From Bacillus sp. EAC (GTDB lineage: Bacteria > Bacillota > Bacilli > Bacillales > Bacillaceae_G): DNA of 64,000 nt. A program made the translations under genes and the position numbers. The stretch covers positions 186,001 through 250,000 of the forward strand of contig NZ_NCSY01000004.1 of NCBI RefSeq assembly GCF_002156875.1. The letters are read 5' to 3'. This document shows positions 1 to 8,636 of this stretch, piece by piece; position 1 is the first letter of the stretch; every line of letters starts with the position of its first letter. The notes beneath the pieces were generated by a model that saw nothing but the letters and a program-made list of their open reading frames with translations, had not been told where the DNA came from and searched no databases.

Positions 1-257
1 AAGAACTAATAAAGCTCCGTAAATGTCGTTCAGATTTGATTATCTATTTAGATGCAAGTGAGGAAACACTGAGAAAAAGAATGTTAAACGATAAAAATCG
101 TTCTCGAAACTCGTTTGAGCAAAACATGAAATTGTATCAATTTGAAAGAGAATGGTTTAGTCAATTTAATACGACATTTGTAAATGTTGATAAAAGAACT
201 CCAGTTGAAATGGAAGATTGGATGATTAAATTTTTTAAAGAACATAATTTTTTATAG
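1..257 (+). CDS. P-loop nucleotide/nucleoside kinase family, C-terminal fragment (5' end outside window)
   Basis: The reading frame is open from the first bases of the window to the stop at 255-257, so only about the last 84 residues are seen. A short hydrophobic strand (DLIIYLDAS) is followed by a charged helix with TLRKRM and FEREWF. This resembles the LID and C-terminal part of small P-loop kinases such as deoxynucleoside or AAA_18-type kinases. The Walker A motif would lie upstream, so the substrate cannot be named. No terminator lies directly behind it; the next promoter-like sequence starts near 288. Confidence 0.5.
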   Translation, partial: ELIKLRKCRSDLIIYLDASEETLRKRMLNDKNRSRNSFEQNMKLYQFEREWFSQFNTTFVNVDKRTPVEMEDWMIKFFKEHNFL

Positions 258-287
258 TTTCACATTACTAAATGTTAATAAAATTCC

Positions 288-316
288 TTGACCAAAAATA
301 AACTATTTAATAAACT
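288..316 (+). promoter_or_regulatory. Probable sigma-A promoter for the leader peptide and UMP kinase-like gene
   Basis: TTGACC at 288-293 and TAAACT at 311-316 are separated by 17 bases, which fits a vegetative promoter. It would start a transcript near 322 that carries the leader peptide, the terminator and the kinase gene. Read by eye only. Confidence 0.4.
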
Positions 317-369
317 TACTTAAGGAATATTTAGACTAGTTAAAAAACAAATGAAGGAGGGAAAGTAAA

Positions 370-444
370 ATGAAAAATGTCAGATTTTCTTTTGAAAGTG
401 GTTGGTATTTTCATTTATCTTTCTCTCTATCGTATTTTTTTTAG
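370..444 (+). CDS. 24-residue leader peptide upstream of an intrinsic terminator
   Basis: ATG at 370 follows a strong ribosome site (GAAGGAGGG, 353-361). The 24-codon peptide is rich in aromatic and serine residues (7 Phe, 2 Tyr, 1 Trp, 5 Ser) and ends in Tyr-Phe-Phe. Its stop codon (442-444) lies at the foot of the terminator hairpin at 443-477, so a ribosome held at the last codons would cover the 5' arm. This is the usual geometry of translation-dependent attenuation ahead of biosynthesis or antibiotic-response genes. The peptide is probably regulatory rather than a working protein. What it senses is unknown. Confidence 0.5.
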   Translation: MKNVRFSFESGWYFHLSFSLSYFF

Positions 445-477
445 AACTAATGACTATCAGTCTTTAGTTCTTTTTTT
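443..477 (+). terminator. Intrinsic terminator/attenuator between leader peptide and kinase gene
   Basis: AGAACTAA (443-450) pairs with TTAGTTCT (464-471). An inner GACT/AGTC stem lies past one T-T mismatch, and a run of seven T follows. It sits before the kinase gene with no other gene between, so it must be read through for that gene to be expressed from the promoter at 288-316. Confidence 0.75.
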
Positions 478-511
478 ATGAATTTAATTACGAATGAGAG
501 GGGAAAATTTA

Positions 512-1249
512 GTGACAAAATATAAACGTGTACTAATTAAACTTAGTGGTGGAGCTTTAGCGGATCAAGATGGAAATAGTTTTGGTTCAGATCGATTAGA
601 ACATATTTCTAATGAAATTTTATCCTTAGTAAATTTGGGTGTAGAAGTATCTTTGGTTGTAGGTGGAGGAAACATATTTAGAGGGAGTTTAGCTGAAAGT
701 TGGGGAATTGATAGAGTAGAAGCTGATAATATTGGAACGTTAGGTACTATTATTAATAGTTTAATGTTAAGGGGAGTATTAAAAAGTAAGATAGATAAAG
801 AGGTACGGGTGATGACTTCTATTCCAGTAAATGCTGTTGCTGAACCTTATATAAGATTACGAGCTGTTCAACATCTAAATAAAGGATACATTGTGATTTT
901 TGGTGGGGGAAATGGTCAGCCTTTTGTTACGACAGATTATCCTAGTGTTCAACGAGCAATCGAAACAAATAGCGATGCAATATTAGTGGCAAAGCAGGGA
1001 GTGGACGGAGTTTTTACAAGTGATCCAAAACAAAATATTGATGCGAAAATGTATAGTAATCTAAATTACAATGACGTAGTTAAAAATAATATTAAGGTGA
1101 TGGATCAATCTGCGCTATTACTTGCTAGAGATTATAAAATGCCAGTTCACATTTTTAATTTTGATGAATCTGGAGTAATGGAAAGAATCTGTTTAGGAGA
1201 GCACATTGGGACAATTATAAATCAGGGTTTAACCATTCTTAGTAAATAA
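512..1249 (+). CDS. pyrH: UMP kinase (PyrH) paralogue, amino-acid kinase family
   Basis: Phosphorylates UMP to UDP by family assignment. The N-terminal KLSGGALA, the nucleotide loop VVGGGNIFRG, GQPFVTTD and the C-terminal VDGVFTSDP block with KVMDQSALLLARD are all PyrH-like, and 245 residues is the usual size. I start at GTG 512 because GAGAGGGG (496-503) is well placed for it; an in-frame ATG at 494 would leave that site inside the gene. Housekeeping pyrH normally sits in rpsB-tsf-pyrH-frr. This copy stands alone behind a leader peptide and terminator, so it looks like a regulated second copy. Whether another pyrH exists cannot be seen here. Confidence 0.8.
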   Translation: MTKYKRVLIKLSGGALADQDGNSFGSDRLEHISNEILSLVNLGVEVSLVVGGGNIFRGSLAESWGIDRVEADNIGTLGTIINSLMLRGVLKSKIDKEVRVMTSIPVNAVAEPYIRLRAVQHLNKGYIVIFGGGNGQPFVTTDYPSVQRAIETNSDAILVAKQGVDGVFTSDPKQNIDAKMYSNLNYNDVVKNNIKVMDQSALLLARDYKMPVHIFNFDESGVMERICLGEHIGTIINQGLTILSK

Positions 1250-1261
1250 TGTAACCTGACT

Positions 1262-1436
1262 ATTTTAGATAAATTGTAAAACAAACTGTAAATAAAAAAG
1301 ATGATTGTATCAGATATACGAGATCCTGTAGGAATAGCAGGACAGAACTAAAAAACGAGCAACCTGGAGAGGAATTCTACATTTCTCCATGTTTACTGGC
1401 AACAAAGTTTACGAAAACAGCCATTTTAAATAACGA
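1262..1436 (+). repeat. Degenerate copy of the dispersed palindromic repeat (copy 1, plus orientation)
   Basis: The stretch between the kinase gene and the next small gene (about 330 bases) has no convincing reading frame. It holds a decayed copy of the repeat family seen better at 13683, 38241 and 52187: CGAGATCCTGTAGGAATAGC near 1319-1338, then the tail ending in TTTACGAAAACAGCC near 1408-1422. Confidence 0.55.
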
Positions 1437-1582
1437 ATTAAAAATTAAATGTAGGTTATAAATTATCAAAATAAATCATTGATTTTATAAGTAAGATATA
1501 TATTAAGAATAAAAGAGTTGGTTTCAGTTTGATTTAAAGAATATACAATCGAATGTTGTTTTTCTTTGAAAGGGGCTGAAGT

Positions 1583-1777
1583 ATGAAAAGAAATAAAAAT
1601 ATGGCTCTAATCACATTATTAATTTGCTTTTTACTTATTTTTCTAATTGTCACTGCCATTCGTCACATTACAATCTACATGGTGTTTAGTTCTGGAATTA
1701 TGCCATTTATTATTATAGGAATAGTAAGTTTAGCCATTGTATTTCTATATTTAAGGGGTTTAAATCAAAGAAGATAA
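1583..1777 (+). CDS. Small two-helix membrane protein, unknown function
   Basis: I do not recognise this 64-residue protein. It has a basic start (MKRNKNM), two hydrophobic segments at about residues 7-27 and 33-57, and a basic tail (RGLNQRR), as expected for a small membrane hairpin. AAAGGGGCTG sits just upstream of the ATG and a clear terminator follows at 1794, so it appears to be a single-gene transcript. Confidence 0.6.
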   Translation: MKRNKNMALITLLICFLLIFLIVTAIRHITIYMVFSSGIMPFIIIGIVSLAIVFLYLRGLNQRR

Positions 1778-1793
1778 TACGAACAAGACTAAT

Positions 1794-1818
1794 CCACCAA
1801 CAATTTGGTGGTTTTTTT
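1794..1818 (+). terminator. Intrinsic terminator after the small membrane protein gene
   Basis: CCACCAA / TTGGTGG stem with a four-base loop, followed by seven T. Confidence 0.85.
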
Positions 1819-1942
1819 AGAGGGGTTTTGTGGATTTTAAAGAATTATTAAATGAATTATATTTTATTAAAAACAGATTTAATAGGAAATTGAAATGACT
1901 ATATAAAAGAGTTAATCTCTATTTACAATTGGAGTGGGTAAG

Positions 1943-2842
1943 ATGGTTGAACTGTCAGCAATTAGTAATAAATTAGATAAAGAGTTTAATATAAAATCAT
2001 ATGGAAGTGATTCGTCGTTTAGTCGTTTTGTTCCAAATGCATTTAATTCAATTGAATTTGATTGGAAACATAATTTCGAAAAAGAGTTTACGACATTTTT
2101 TAATGGACTAATGATTAAGGGGTCGCCTTTTGTACATAAAGTTTTTTTAGCGGTATTCCCAACAGACGAGATTTTAGAACGATTTATTAGCGAGGGCAAT
2201 GAAGGAGATCTATTGTTCATGCATCATCCAATCGTGATGGAGTGTGGAGACCCAAATGGAAACTGGGGCAGGGGATTTATCCCAATTAAAGAGAGGTATA
2301 TCCGTCGAATAAAGGAAAAGAAATTATCAGTTTATACATGTCATATCCCTATGGATTTGCATATGAAATTAGGACCTCATATCGCTATGGCAAATGAATT
2401 AAACGCCGAAATAGAAGATAAAATTGAAGAATATATATTAATTTGTCGTGTGAACAAAACGGATACGAATCGTTTTGTTTCTCAAGTCAAAGAAATATTT
2501 GATATTCCATATGTCGATTTTGAAGGTCAGAAAAGAAATGATATCGAAAAAATTGCAATAGTTGCAGGCTGCGGTGATAAAGTTGAATGGATGAAGCAAG
2601 CTCAAAAACAAGGTGCACAAGCTTATTTAACAGGTGAAATCCATTGTCATATAAATAACGAATATGGGAAACAAAGATATGCCGAAATGAAGGAGTTTGT
2701 GAAAGAAACATCCATGTCTCTCATAGGAGTTTCCCACGCGGCTTCTGAATTTATCACTCATAAAACGTTAATGAATGATTGGTTTAAACATCATTTTAAT
2801 CTAAAGACAGTGATCATTCCTCAGGAAAAATGGTGGGTTTAA
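1943..2842 (+). CDS. NIF3-family (DUF34) dinuclear metal protein
   Basis: NIF3/DUF34 proteins bind two metal ions and form hexameric rings; their physiological role is not settled (they are often misnamed GTP cyclohydrolase I type 2). Seen here: the metal-ligand pair in FMHHPI (His94/95), a second ligand block CHIPMDLH, TGEIHCH and the late GVSHAASE motif. At 299 residues it is a single-domain form without a long insert. The ATG at 1943 is chosen because GGAGTGG (1931-1937) precedes it; a GTG at 1934 overlaps that site. It lies just upstream of the cobalamin riboswitch but is not under its control. Confidence 0.8.
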   Translation: MVELSAISNKLDKEFNIKSYGSDSSFSRFVPNAFNSIEFDWKHNFEKEFTTFFNGLMIKGSPFVHKVFLAVFPTDEILERFISEGNEGDLLFMHHPIVMECGDPNGNWGRGFIPIKERYIRRIKEKKLSVYTCHIPMDLHMKLGPHIAMANELNAEIEDKIEEYILICRVNKTDTNRFVSQVKEIFDIPYVDFEGQKRNDIEKIAIVAGCGDKVEWMKQAQKQGAQAYLTGEIHCHINNEYGKQRYAEMKEFVKETSMSLIGVSHAASEFITHKTLMNDWFKHHFNLKTVIIPQEKWWV

Positions 2843-2928
2843 AGATAAAGTAATTGGTGGACAAAAAGTGAATTAGTATATATGATTAGATAGAAAATTT
2901 TAAAAATTAAATATAATAAAAATAGAGG

Positions 2929-3118
2929 TGCGAGTTTGTAAGAAAGCTTGCTTAAAAGGGAAGCCGGTTCAATTCCGGCGCGGTCCCGCCACTGTATTTG
3001 CTGAGTAAATCTTTAAATGCCACTGTCTTAATAGATGGGAAGGTTAAGAGGAACGATGACGCATAAGCCAGGATATCTGCCTTTATTGTATGCCACGATC
3101 TCTACGGACGATAGGGAG
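2929..3118 (+). promoter_or_regulatory. Cobalamin (adenosylcobalamin) riboswitch
   Basis: The core has the class hallmarks in order: GGTGCGAG near 2937, GGAAGCCGGT followed by TCCGGCGCGGTCCCGCCACTG (split across 2960-2994), a variable arm, then the B12 box AGCCAGGATATCTGCC (3066-3081). It is followed by an intrinsic terminator and the start of the large secreted protein gene. This is the usual layout for a switch that stops transcription when cobalamin is plentiful. The operon should therefore be on in B12 shortage. Confidence 0.92.
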
Positions 3119-3157
3119 CGGGTTATTCGTGTTGTCTTTTCGGTATTTATGACTTCT

Positions 3158-3202
3158 AATAGCCTTTGACCTATCTTCCAGGTCGAAGGCTATTATTTTT
3201 TT
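3158..3202 (+). terminator. Riboswitch-controlled terminator
   Basis: A 15-base arm AATAGCCTTTGACCT pairs with AGGTCGAAGGCTATT across a seven-base loop and is followed by a T tract. It ends 12 bases before the ATG of the next gene and is the expression platform of the cobalamin riboswitch. Confidence 0.92.
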
Positions 3203-3214
3203 AGGAGGAGTAAC

Positions 3215-6200
3215 ATGAAAAGTTTATTTACACGGTTTTTATCACTTATTCTAATTTTCACCTTGTTAGTACCGACTAGTAGTAACCATGTATTTGGTGA
3301 AGTAAATCAAGTATCTACAAACACAAATGTAATCAATCAAGGGGACATCGAAGCAGCAATTGGAAAATCATTTGCCAAAATGATGAGTTCAGGAACAATT
3401 TCTGGTGATTGGGTAGCATTGGCTGCAGCAAGATCAGGTATTACCGTTTCAACAGATATAAAAACTCAACGTTTAGCAACCATTGAAAACTATGTAAAAG
3501 GTAATCTGAGTGTTACGGACATTGCTAGAACAATCATTGGTATAGTATCACTTGGCGGAGATCCTACAAATATTGGCAACATTAACCTAGTTGAAAAGTT
3601 GTATCAAAGCGATTCTGTAGCGATGAACGCGAAAATATTTTCATTAATTGCTTTAGATACAAATAATTATGAAATTCCATTAAATGCGAAGACACAACGG
3701 GATGCACTAATTACTGGAATACTTAGCTTACAACATATTGATGGTGGATGGTCTCTTTCTTCAAATCTTAATAGTGCCAGTGACCCGGATATTACAGGGA
3801 TGGCAATGACAGCACTTTCTAAGTACAATAGTCAGCCACTAGTAAAAACAGCTATCGATAAGGCTGCTGATTTTTTCAGTGTAAAACAGTTGCCAACCGG
3901 AGGATTCGCTTCCTATGGAACAGAGAATTCAAACAGTGCCTCTCAAGTATTGATGGGGTTAACTTCAAACAATATTGACCCAACTAGTGCCTCATATACA
4001 AAAAACGGAAATAATGTCGTCACAACTTTACTTAGCTATCAGTTACCAGATGGCGGATTTAAATGGATGACTTCAGATACAAAAAATAATTCGTTAGCCT
4101 TAGAGCAAGCTCTTTATGCACTGGATCAGTACATATTTTACTTAAATGGAAAAGGTTCAATATATGACTTTGTCAACAGCCCAGTAATTGACCCAACACC
4201 TATTGTTGATAAAACAAATTTGCAATTAATAATTACTGAAATAGAGGCATTAACCCAAGGGAATTATACGGATTCAAGCTGGCAAACATTACAGATAAGT
4301 TTAAACAATGCAAAATTAGTATTAGCTAATACGAAAGCCACACAAAATGAAGTAGATTCAGTTTTATCAATTTTAACTACATCAAAACAAGCGTTACAAA
4401 CAAAACCAGTTGCACCACAGACGATTTCTGTCTCTTTAACTGTAAATGGACTAAGCACAGCTGCAAAGAAGGACGTAAGTATACCAAATACAAATGCAAC
4501 GATCGAAGCAGGGAAAACAGTTTCGGATGTATTTGAAAAAGTACTTACTGAGAAAGGTATTCCATTTACAAATAATGGTGGTAACTATATTTCTACTATT
4601 AATGGATTGTCCGAATTTGATGGCGGACCAAATAGCGGATGGTTATATTCCGTTAATGGAATCGATCCTAATATAGGCGTTGGGCAGTACGTATTAAATA
4701 ATGGAGACAATATTGTTATTCGATATACTGACGACTATACGAAAGAACCTTCTCAAGGTGGGGGGAACGGCGGTGGTAGTGGATCTGGAGGAAGTCCTTC
4801 ACCTATCTCGCCACAAATTGATCAAGAAATTAATAATATTGGATTACCGTACGATAATAAACAACCAATTGATAAAGTTGGGAAAACAACTGCTGTACAA
4901 AATAGTTCAGCAAAAATGAGCGTTCAACAATCGAATGAACTAAAGAAAAAGCTACAAGAAAATATTATTTCATTAAGTAAATCAATCTCTAATTCTTCTG
5001 ATACTACAGTTAAAGATAACGCAGAAGAGGTAAGTATAATAGTTCCTGCAAACTCAATTTCAAAGGATACAATAATAAATATTCAGGAATTGCAATTAAA
5101 GAGTTCAGAACAACTTTCAAGCGTATATGAATTTACACCTAACGGAACGATCTTTAATAAACCAGTCTATATTTCTATTAAAGTTCCAATTGGGGAAATA
5201 GACCTTAACAATATAGTAATCGCATGGCTTGATGAGAAAAGTAATAAGTGGATTCCTATTCCTGCATTATTAAATGCAAGTACAGGGGTGATTACTGGTA
5301 AAGTAAATCATTTTACGAAATATGCTGTCATTGATCGAAGTAAATTAAACGATCTGGACTCGCAAATAGTGTCAGTAACCAATGAAGTGAAAGAAGCTGT
5401 TAATCAAATTGTTAATAGTGGAACATTATCTGACTGGGAAGCATTTGGCTTAGCTCGTTCAGGGTATATATTACCAAACTCCTACTTATTACAAGTGGAG
5501 AAAAGTTTGAAGGATGAAAATGGAGAGTTCCGAAAAGTAACAGACTATGAAAGAATTGCTATCGCTATTAAAGCAGCAGGTGGTAATCCGATGAACATTG
5601 GAGGCTATAATTTAATTGAAAAAATTTACAATAATGAGAGAATGATAATCCAGGGAATAAATGGCCCGACTTTTGCTTTACTTGCATTAGATAGTGGCAA
5701 TTATCAAATACCTGCAAATGCAAAATGGACAAGAGAAACACTAGTTGACTGGTTATTACAGCAACAAAATGTTGATGGAGGTTTCCCTTTATCAAAAGGT
5801 GATAAGAGTAGTGTTGATATAACAGCGATGGTTCTTACGTCACTTTCTTCTTATAAGGATCAAGTAAAAGTAAAAAATGCTGTAGATCAGGCACTTGAAT
5901 GGCTATCTAAAGAGCAACTCCAAAACGGTGGATATATGCAATATGGGGAAGAAAGCAGCGAAAGTGTTTCACAAGTCATTATTGCTCTTTCATCACTTGG
6001 TATTAAATCAAATTCAATCGCATTTAAAAAAGTTAATGGTGACTTACTAACAAATTTGTTTAGCTTTAAAAATAAGGATGGCGGTTTTTCACATACACAT
6101 GGACAGTCAACAAATGAAATGGCGACTGAACAAGCATTAATGGCACTAGTTTCTATTGATCGTAATAATAATGGAAAAGAAAAAATCTACCAACTTGTTT

Positions 6201-6940
6201 CAAATTCGAAATTTATAATTGCAGAAGTCTCAAATAATTCAAACAGTGTATCAGGACAAACATATCCAGATGCGAATATCACTATAAAAAATAAATCAGG
6301 AAAAGTATTAGCTACAACTAAAGGAAATAGTAAAGGGGTATTTAATACGAAGATACCTGTACAATCTGCTGGAAATATACTGTACTTCACAATAGAAAGC
6401 TCATTAGTAGGGAATGAAGTATACACTTATAAAGTTTTAGATCGTGTTTCACCAGTAACACCCAATGTTAGTCAAGTTGATAATAATGATCGCATAATCA
6501 AAGGAACTGCTGAAAAGTATTCAACTATTTATGCATATGTTGGTTCAAAGGAAATAGGGTTCTCTAAAGCAAATTCATTAGGTCATTACACTATTTCAGT
6601 CAGTGCCCAAAAAGCGAGAGTAACAATAAAATTATACGCTACAGATGCTAGTGGAAATAAAAGTCAAACAAGAATTGTAAATGTTTTGGATAAAACGCCA
6701 CCTGTTATACCAACTGTTAGCTCAGCTACAAGTAAATCGACATTAGTGACAGGTAAAGGTGAAGTCTATTCAACTATTTATATTTTTAATGGAAATAAAT
6801 TAATCGCAAAAACATCTGTTACAAGTAAGAAAACATTCAAAGTTATCATCCCAAAACAAAAGAAAGGGTCCACTTTGAAGATTTACGCACAGGATCGTTC
6901 CAAAAATAAAACGAAAGTAATTTCCTACAAAATTAAATAG
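3215..6940 (+). CDS. Secreted multidomain protein with two alpha/alpha-toroid domains and a transcobalamin-like DUF4430 domain; probable corrinoid-binding protein
   Basis: First gene of the riboswitch operon, 1241 residues with GGAGGAG upstream. Domains in order: signal peptide (1-28); alpha/alpha-toroid repeats of the terpene-cyclase/prenyltransferase fold (about 45-310, with DGGW, GGFAS and DGGFKW turns); a FIVAR-like helical segment (332-395); a DUF4430 / transcobalamin C-terminal-like domain (403-510, GPNSGWLYSVNG); Gly-Ser linker (513-532); a ZU5-like beta domain (605-705); a second toroid (722-992); and three Ig-like Big_6-type repeats (997-1241). Animal intrinsic factor and transcobalamin combine an alpha6-alpha6 toroid with exactly this C-terminal domain. 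With the B12 riboswitch and ECF genes, I infer extracellular cobalamin or cobinamide capture. No LPXTG or SLH anchor is seen, so attachment to the cell is unclear. Binding itself is inferred. Confidence 0.8.
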   Translation: MKSLFTRFLSLILIFTLLVPTSSNHVFGEVNQVSTNTNVINQGDIEAAIGKSFAKMMSSGTISGDWVALAAARSGITVSTDIKTQRLATIENYVKGNLSVTDIARTIIGIVSLGGDPTNIGNINLVEKLYQSDSVAMNAKIFSLIALDTNNYEIPLNAKTQRDALITGILSLQHIDGGWSLSSNLNSASDPDITGMAMTALSKYNSQPLVKTAIDKAADFFSVKQLPTGGFASYGTENSNSASQVLMGLTSNNIDPTSASYTKNGNNVVTTLLSYQLPDGGFKWMTSDTKNNSLALEQALYALDQYIFYLNGKGSIYDFVNSPVIDPTPIVDKTNLQLIITEIEALTQGNYTDSSWQTLQISLNNAKLVLANTKATQNEVDSVLSILTTSKQALQTKPVAPQTISVSLTVNGLSTAAKKDVSIPNTNATIEAGKTVSDVFEKVLTEKGIPFTNNGGNYISTINGLSEFDGGPNSGWLYSVNGIDPNIGVGQYVLNNGDNIVIRYTDDYTKEPSQGGGNGGGSGSGGSPSPISPQIDQEINNIGLPYDNKQPIDKVGKTTAVQNSSAKMSVQQSNELKKKLQENIISLSKSISNSSDTTVKDNAEEVSIIVPANSISKDTIINIQELQLKSSEQLSSVYEFTPNGTIFNKPVYISIKVPIGEIDLNNIVIAWLDEKSNKWIPIPALLNASTGVITGKVNHFTKYAVIDRSKLNDLDSQIVSVTNEVKEAVNQIVNSGTLSDWEAFGLARSGYILPNSYLLQVEKSLKDENGEFRKVTDYERIAIAIKAAGGNPMNIGGYNLIEKIYNNERMIIQGINGPTFALLALDSGNYQIPANAKWTRETLVDWLLQQQNVDGGFPLSKGDKSSVDITAMVLTSLSSYKDQVKVKNAVDQALEWLSKEQLQNGGYMQYGEESSESVSQVIIALSSLGIKSNSIAFKKVNGDLLTNLFSFKNKDGGFSHTHGQSTNEMATEQALMALVSIDRNNNGKEKIYQLVSNSKFIIAEVSNNSNSVSGQTYPDANITIKNKSGKVLATTKGNSKGVFNTKIPVQSAGNILYFTIESSLVGNEVYTYKVLDRVSPVTPNVSQVDNNDRIIKGTAEKYSTIYAYVGSKEIGFSKANSLGHYTISVSAQKARVTIKLYATDASGNKSQTRIVNVLDKTPPVIPTVSSATSKSTLVTGKGEVYSTIYIFNGNKLIAKTSVTSKKTFKVIIPKQKKGSTLKIYAQDRSKNKTKVISYKIK

Positions 6941-6973
6941 CCATTTCTTGTAACAAAATGAAACGTTTACGCT

Positions 6974-7004
6974 GGAGTGAGGAGTTTAATTAACTCTTCA
7001 CTCC
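6974..7004 (+). terminator. Hairpin inside the B12 operon, possible partial terminator
   Basis: GGAGTGAGGAGTT pairs with AACTCTTCACTCC (13 bp, one G-T pair). Only TTATAATTTT follows, so termination would be weak. It may reduce transcription of the transporter genes or protect the 3' end of the first message. Confidence 0.5.
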
Positions 7005-7035
7005 TTATAATTTTGAAACAAGGAGTGTATAACTG

Positions 7036-7770
7036 ATGCTAAAGCTGATTAGAAACAGTTTACTACTATTATTAACAGTTGTAATGGTAACAGCAGTCAC
7101 TGGATGTAATGCTACGTCGAAAAAGGAAACTCTATCGACACAAGAAGCGAATGAGAAACAAGCTGTTGCCTCGACACATGTACAGGATAAAGAAAATGAA
7201 GTAATTGAACAAAAAAAGAAAGAAGCTACGAAAGAGACAAACTCAAAAATAGAATCTGAGCAAAAAGCTTCTACCGAAAATAACGTAAATGAAAAGAAAC
7301 AAAAACAAACTAAGCAGGTAAATCAAGCTTCAAACGAAAAAAAGAATACAAATAGTACATCAAGTACGAATAAGCAGCAAAAACAAATTATATCTAAAAA
7401 ACCAGTTGAAAAAGAGGAAGAGAAAAATATTATTATCTTCTCAATTATTGGAGATAAAGAGGTAGGAACAATTTTTTCTAAATCACAAGTCGAATATAAA
7501 GAAGGAGATTCAGTGTTAGATGTTTTGAAGCGTGTGACGCGTGGTCATAAAATACAAATGGAATATACCGGCTTTAAAGCTACAGCTTACGTGCAAGGAA
7601 TTGATAATTTATATGAATTTGATCGCGGTGGAAAGAGTGGGTGGATGTATCGGGTAAACGCAGTATTTCCGAATGTAAGTGCAGGAGCTTATCATTTGAA
7701 AAAAGGTGATAAAGTGGAGTGGCTCTATACATTGGATCTTGGTAAAGACTTAGGAGCAACTTATAAATGA
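7036..7770 (+). CDS. DUF4430 (transcobalamin C-terminal-like) lipoprotein, probable substrate-handling partner of the ECF transporter
   Basis: 244 residues. The signal peptide ends in a lipobox (AVTGC, Cys24), so the protein should be lipid-anchored on the outer face of the membrane. Residues 25-130 are a Lys/Glu/Gln-rich flexible stalk. Residues 133-244 form one DUF4430 domain with the same signature as the preceding protein (YEFDRGGKSGWMYRVN, then FPNVSAGAY). AAGGAG precedes the ATG, and the stop overlaps the next start by four bases (ATGA). I infer that it holds or passes corrinoid between the large secreted protein and the membrane importer; there is no direct evidence of ligand. Confidence 0.8.
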   Translation: MLKLIRNSLLLLLTVVMVTAVTGCNATSKKETLSTQEANEKQAVASTHVQDKENEVIEQKKKEATKETNSKIESEQKASTENNVNEKKQKQTKQVNQASNEKKNTNSTSSTNKQQKQIISKKPVEKEEEKNIIIFSIIGDKEVGTIFSKSQVEYKEGDSVLDVLKRVTRGHKIQMEYTGFKATAYVQGIDNLYEFDRGGKSGWMYRVNAVFPNVSAGAYHLKKGDKVEWLYTLDLGKDLGATYK

Positions 7771-8636
7771 AAAGTGGGTTTATATCTTTACATCCGTTAG
7801 TATGTTTTTTTTACTATGTTGGTGTATTCCTATTTGCAATGATTTTTTTTCATCCACTTTTTCTCTTAACAGCTATTTTATTTATGATAGGTTTAAATTT
7901 TACGCATGACGGTGGTATAAAGTTAAGAGGGTTACTACCTTATTACTTAGTAATGGGTGGATCTATAGCGATATGTAATCCATTATTTTCTCATAGAGGA
8001 CGAGTCATTTTAACGTATTTCATGGATCAGCCAATAACATTAGAAGCAGTATTTTACGGAGTTACATTGATGCTTTCGTTACTTTTAATACTTTTGACGT
8101 TTTTATCTTTTCAGCAAATTATTACTACTGATAAATTTATGTATTTATTTTCTGGAATTGCTCCAAAAACAGCTCTTATTGCGTTCATGTCGATCCGATT
8201 TGTTCCTTTATTTAGAAGAAGGTTACATCAAATTACTTTAGTCCAACAAACAAAAGGAATATCAATAAGGCACGGAAGTCTCACAAAAAGAATGAGAGAT
8301 GGAATGTTACTTTTGCGAGTGTTATTAACTTGGTCACTGGAAGAAGCATTACAAACCTCTGATTCTATGAAAGCTCGTGGCTATGGAACTACTCGTAGAT
8401 CAGTTTATGTTGTTTATCGTATGGAACGTAGAGATTGGACCCTTTTAATTATTCTATGCCTTCTAGGTCTTTCTTGTATTTTAGGACGGATTAGTGGTTA
8501 TGGAACACTTGAAATTTATCCAATGTTGGAGACCATTCGTTATTCTACTATTGAATGGATTCTATATTTTATATTTTGTTTGTATTTATTCCTTCCCATG
8601 TTTATAGAAATAAATGAAAGGTTGAAGTGGAAATGA
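7767..8636 (+). CDS. ecfT: ECF transporter transmembrane (T) component
   Basis: 289 residues with five or more hydrophobic segments (about 10-45, 50-70, 85-120, 215-240 and 260-280). A long cytoplasmic helical pair carries the two coupling motifs, QTKGIS near residue 170 and MKARGYG near residue 208; the Ala-Arg-Gly form is the signature of EcfT. It links the S component to the ATPases. Start and stop overlap both neighbours by four bases, so it is translationally coupled. As it travels with its own ATPase and S gene it is a dedicated (group I-like) system. Confidence 0.88.
   Translation: MKSGFISLHPLVCFFYYVGVFLFAMIFFHPLFLLTAILFMIGLNFTHDGGIKLRGLLPYYLVMGGSIAICNPLFSHRGRVILTYFMDQPITLEAVFYGVTLMLSLLLILLTFLSFQQIITTDKFMYLFSGIAPKTALIAFMSIRFVPLFRRRLHQITLVQQTKGISIRHGSLTKRMRDGMLLLRVLLTWSLEEALQTSDSMKARGYGTTRRSVYVVYRMERRDWTLLIILCLLGLSCILGRISGYGTLEIYPMLETIRYSTIEWILYFIFCLYLFLPMFIEINERLKWK

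Noticed and set aside
2843-3214. T-box or other amino-acid riboswitch upstream of the large secreted protein
   Set aside because: No T-box sequence is present; the conserved core and B12 box fit a cobalamin riboswitch instead.
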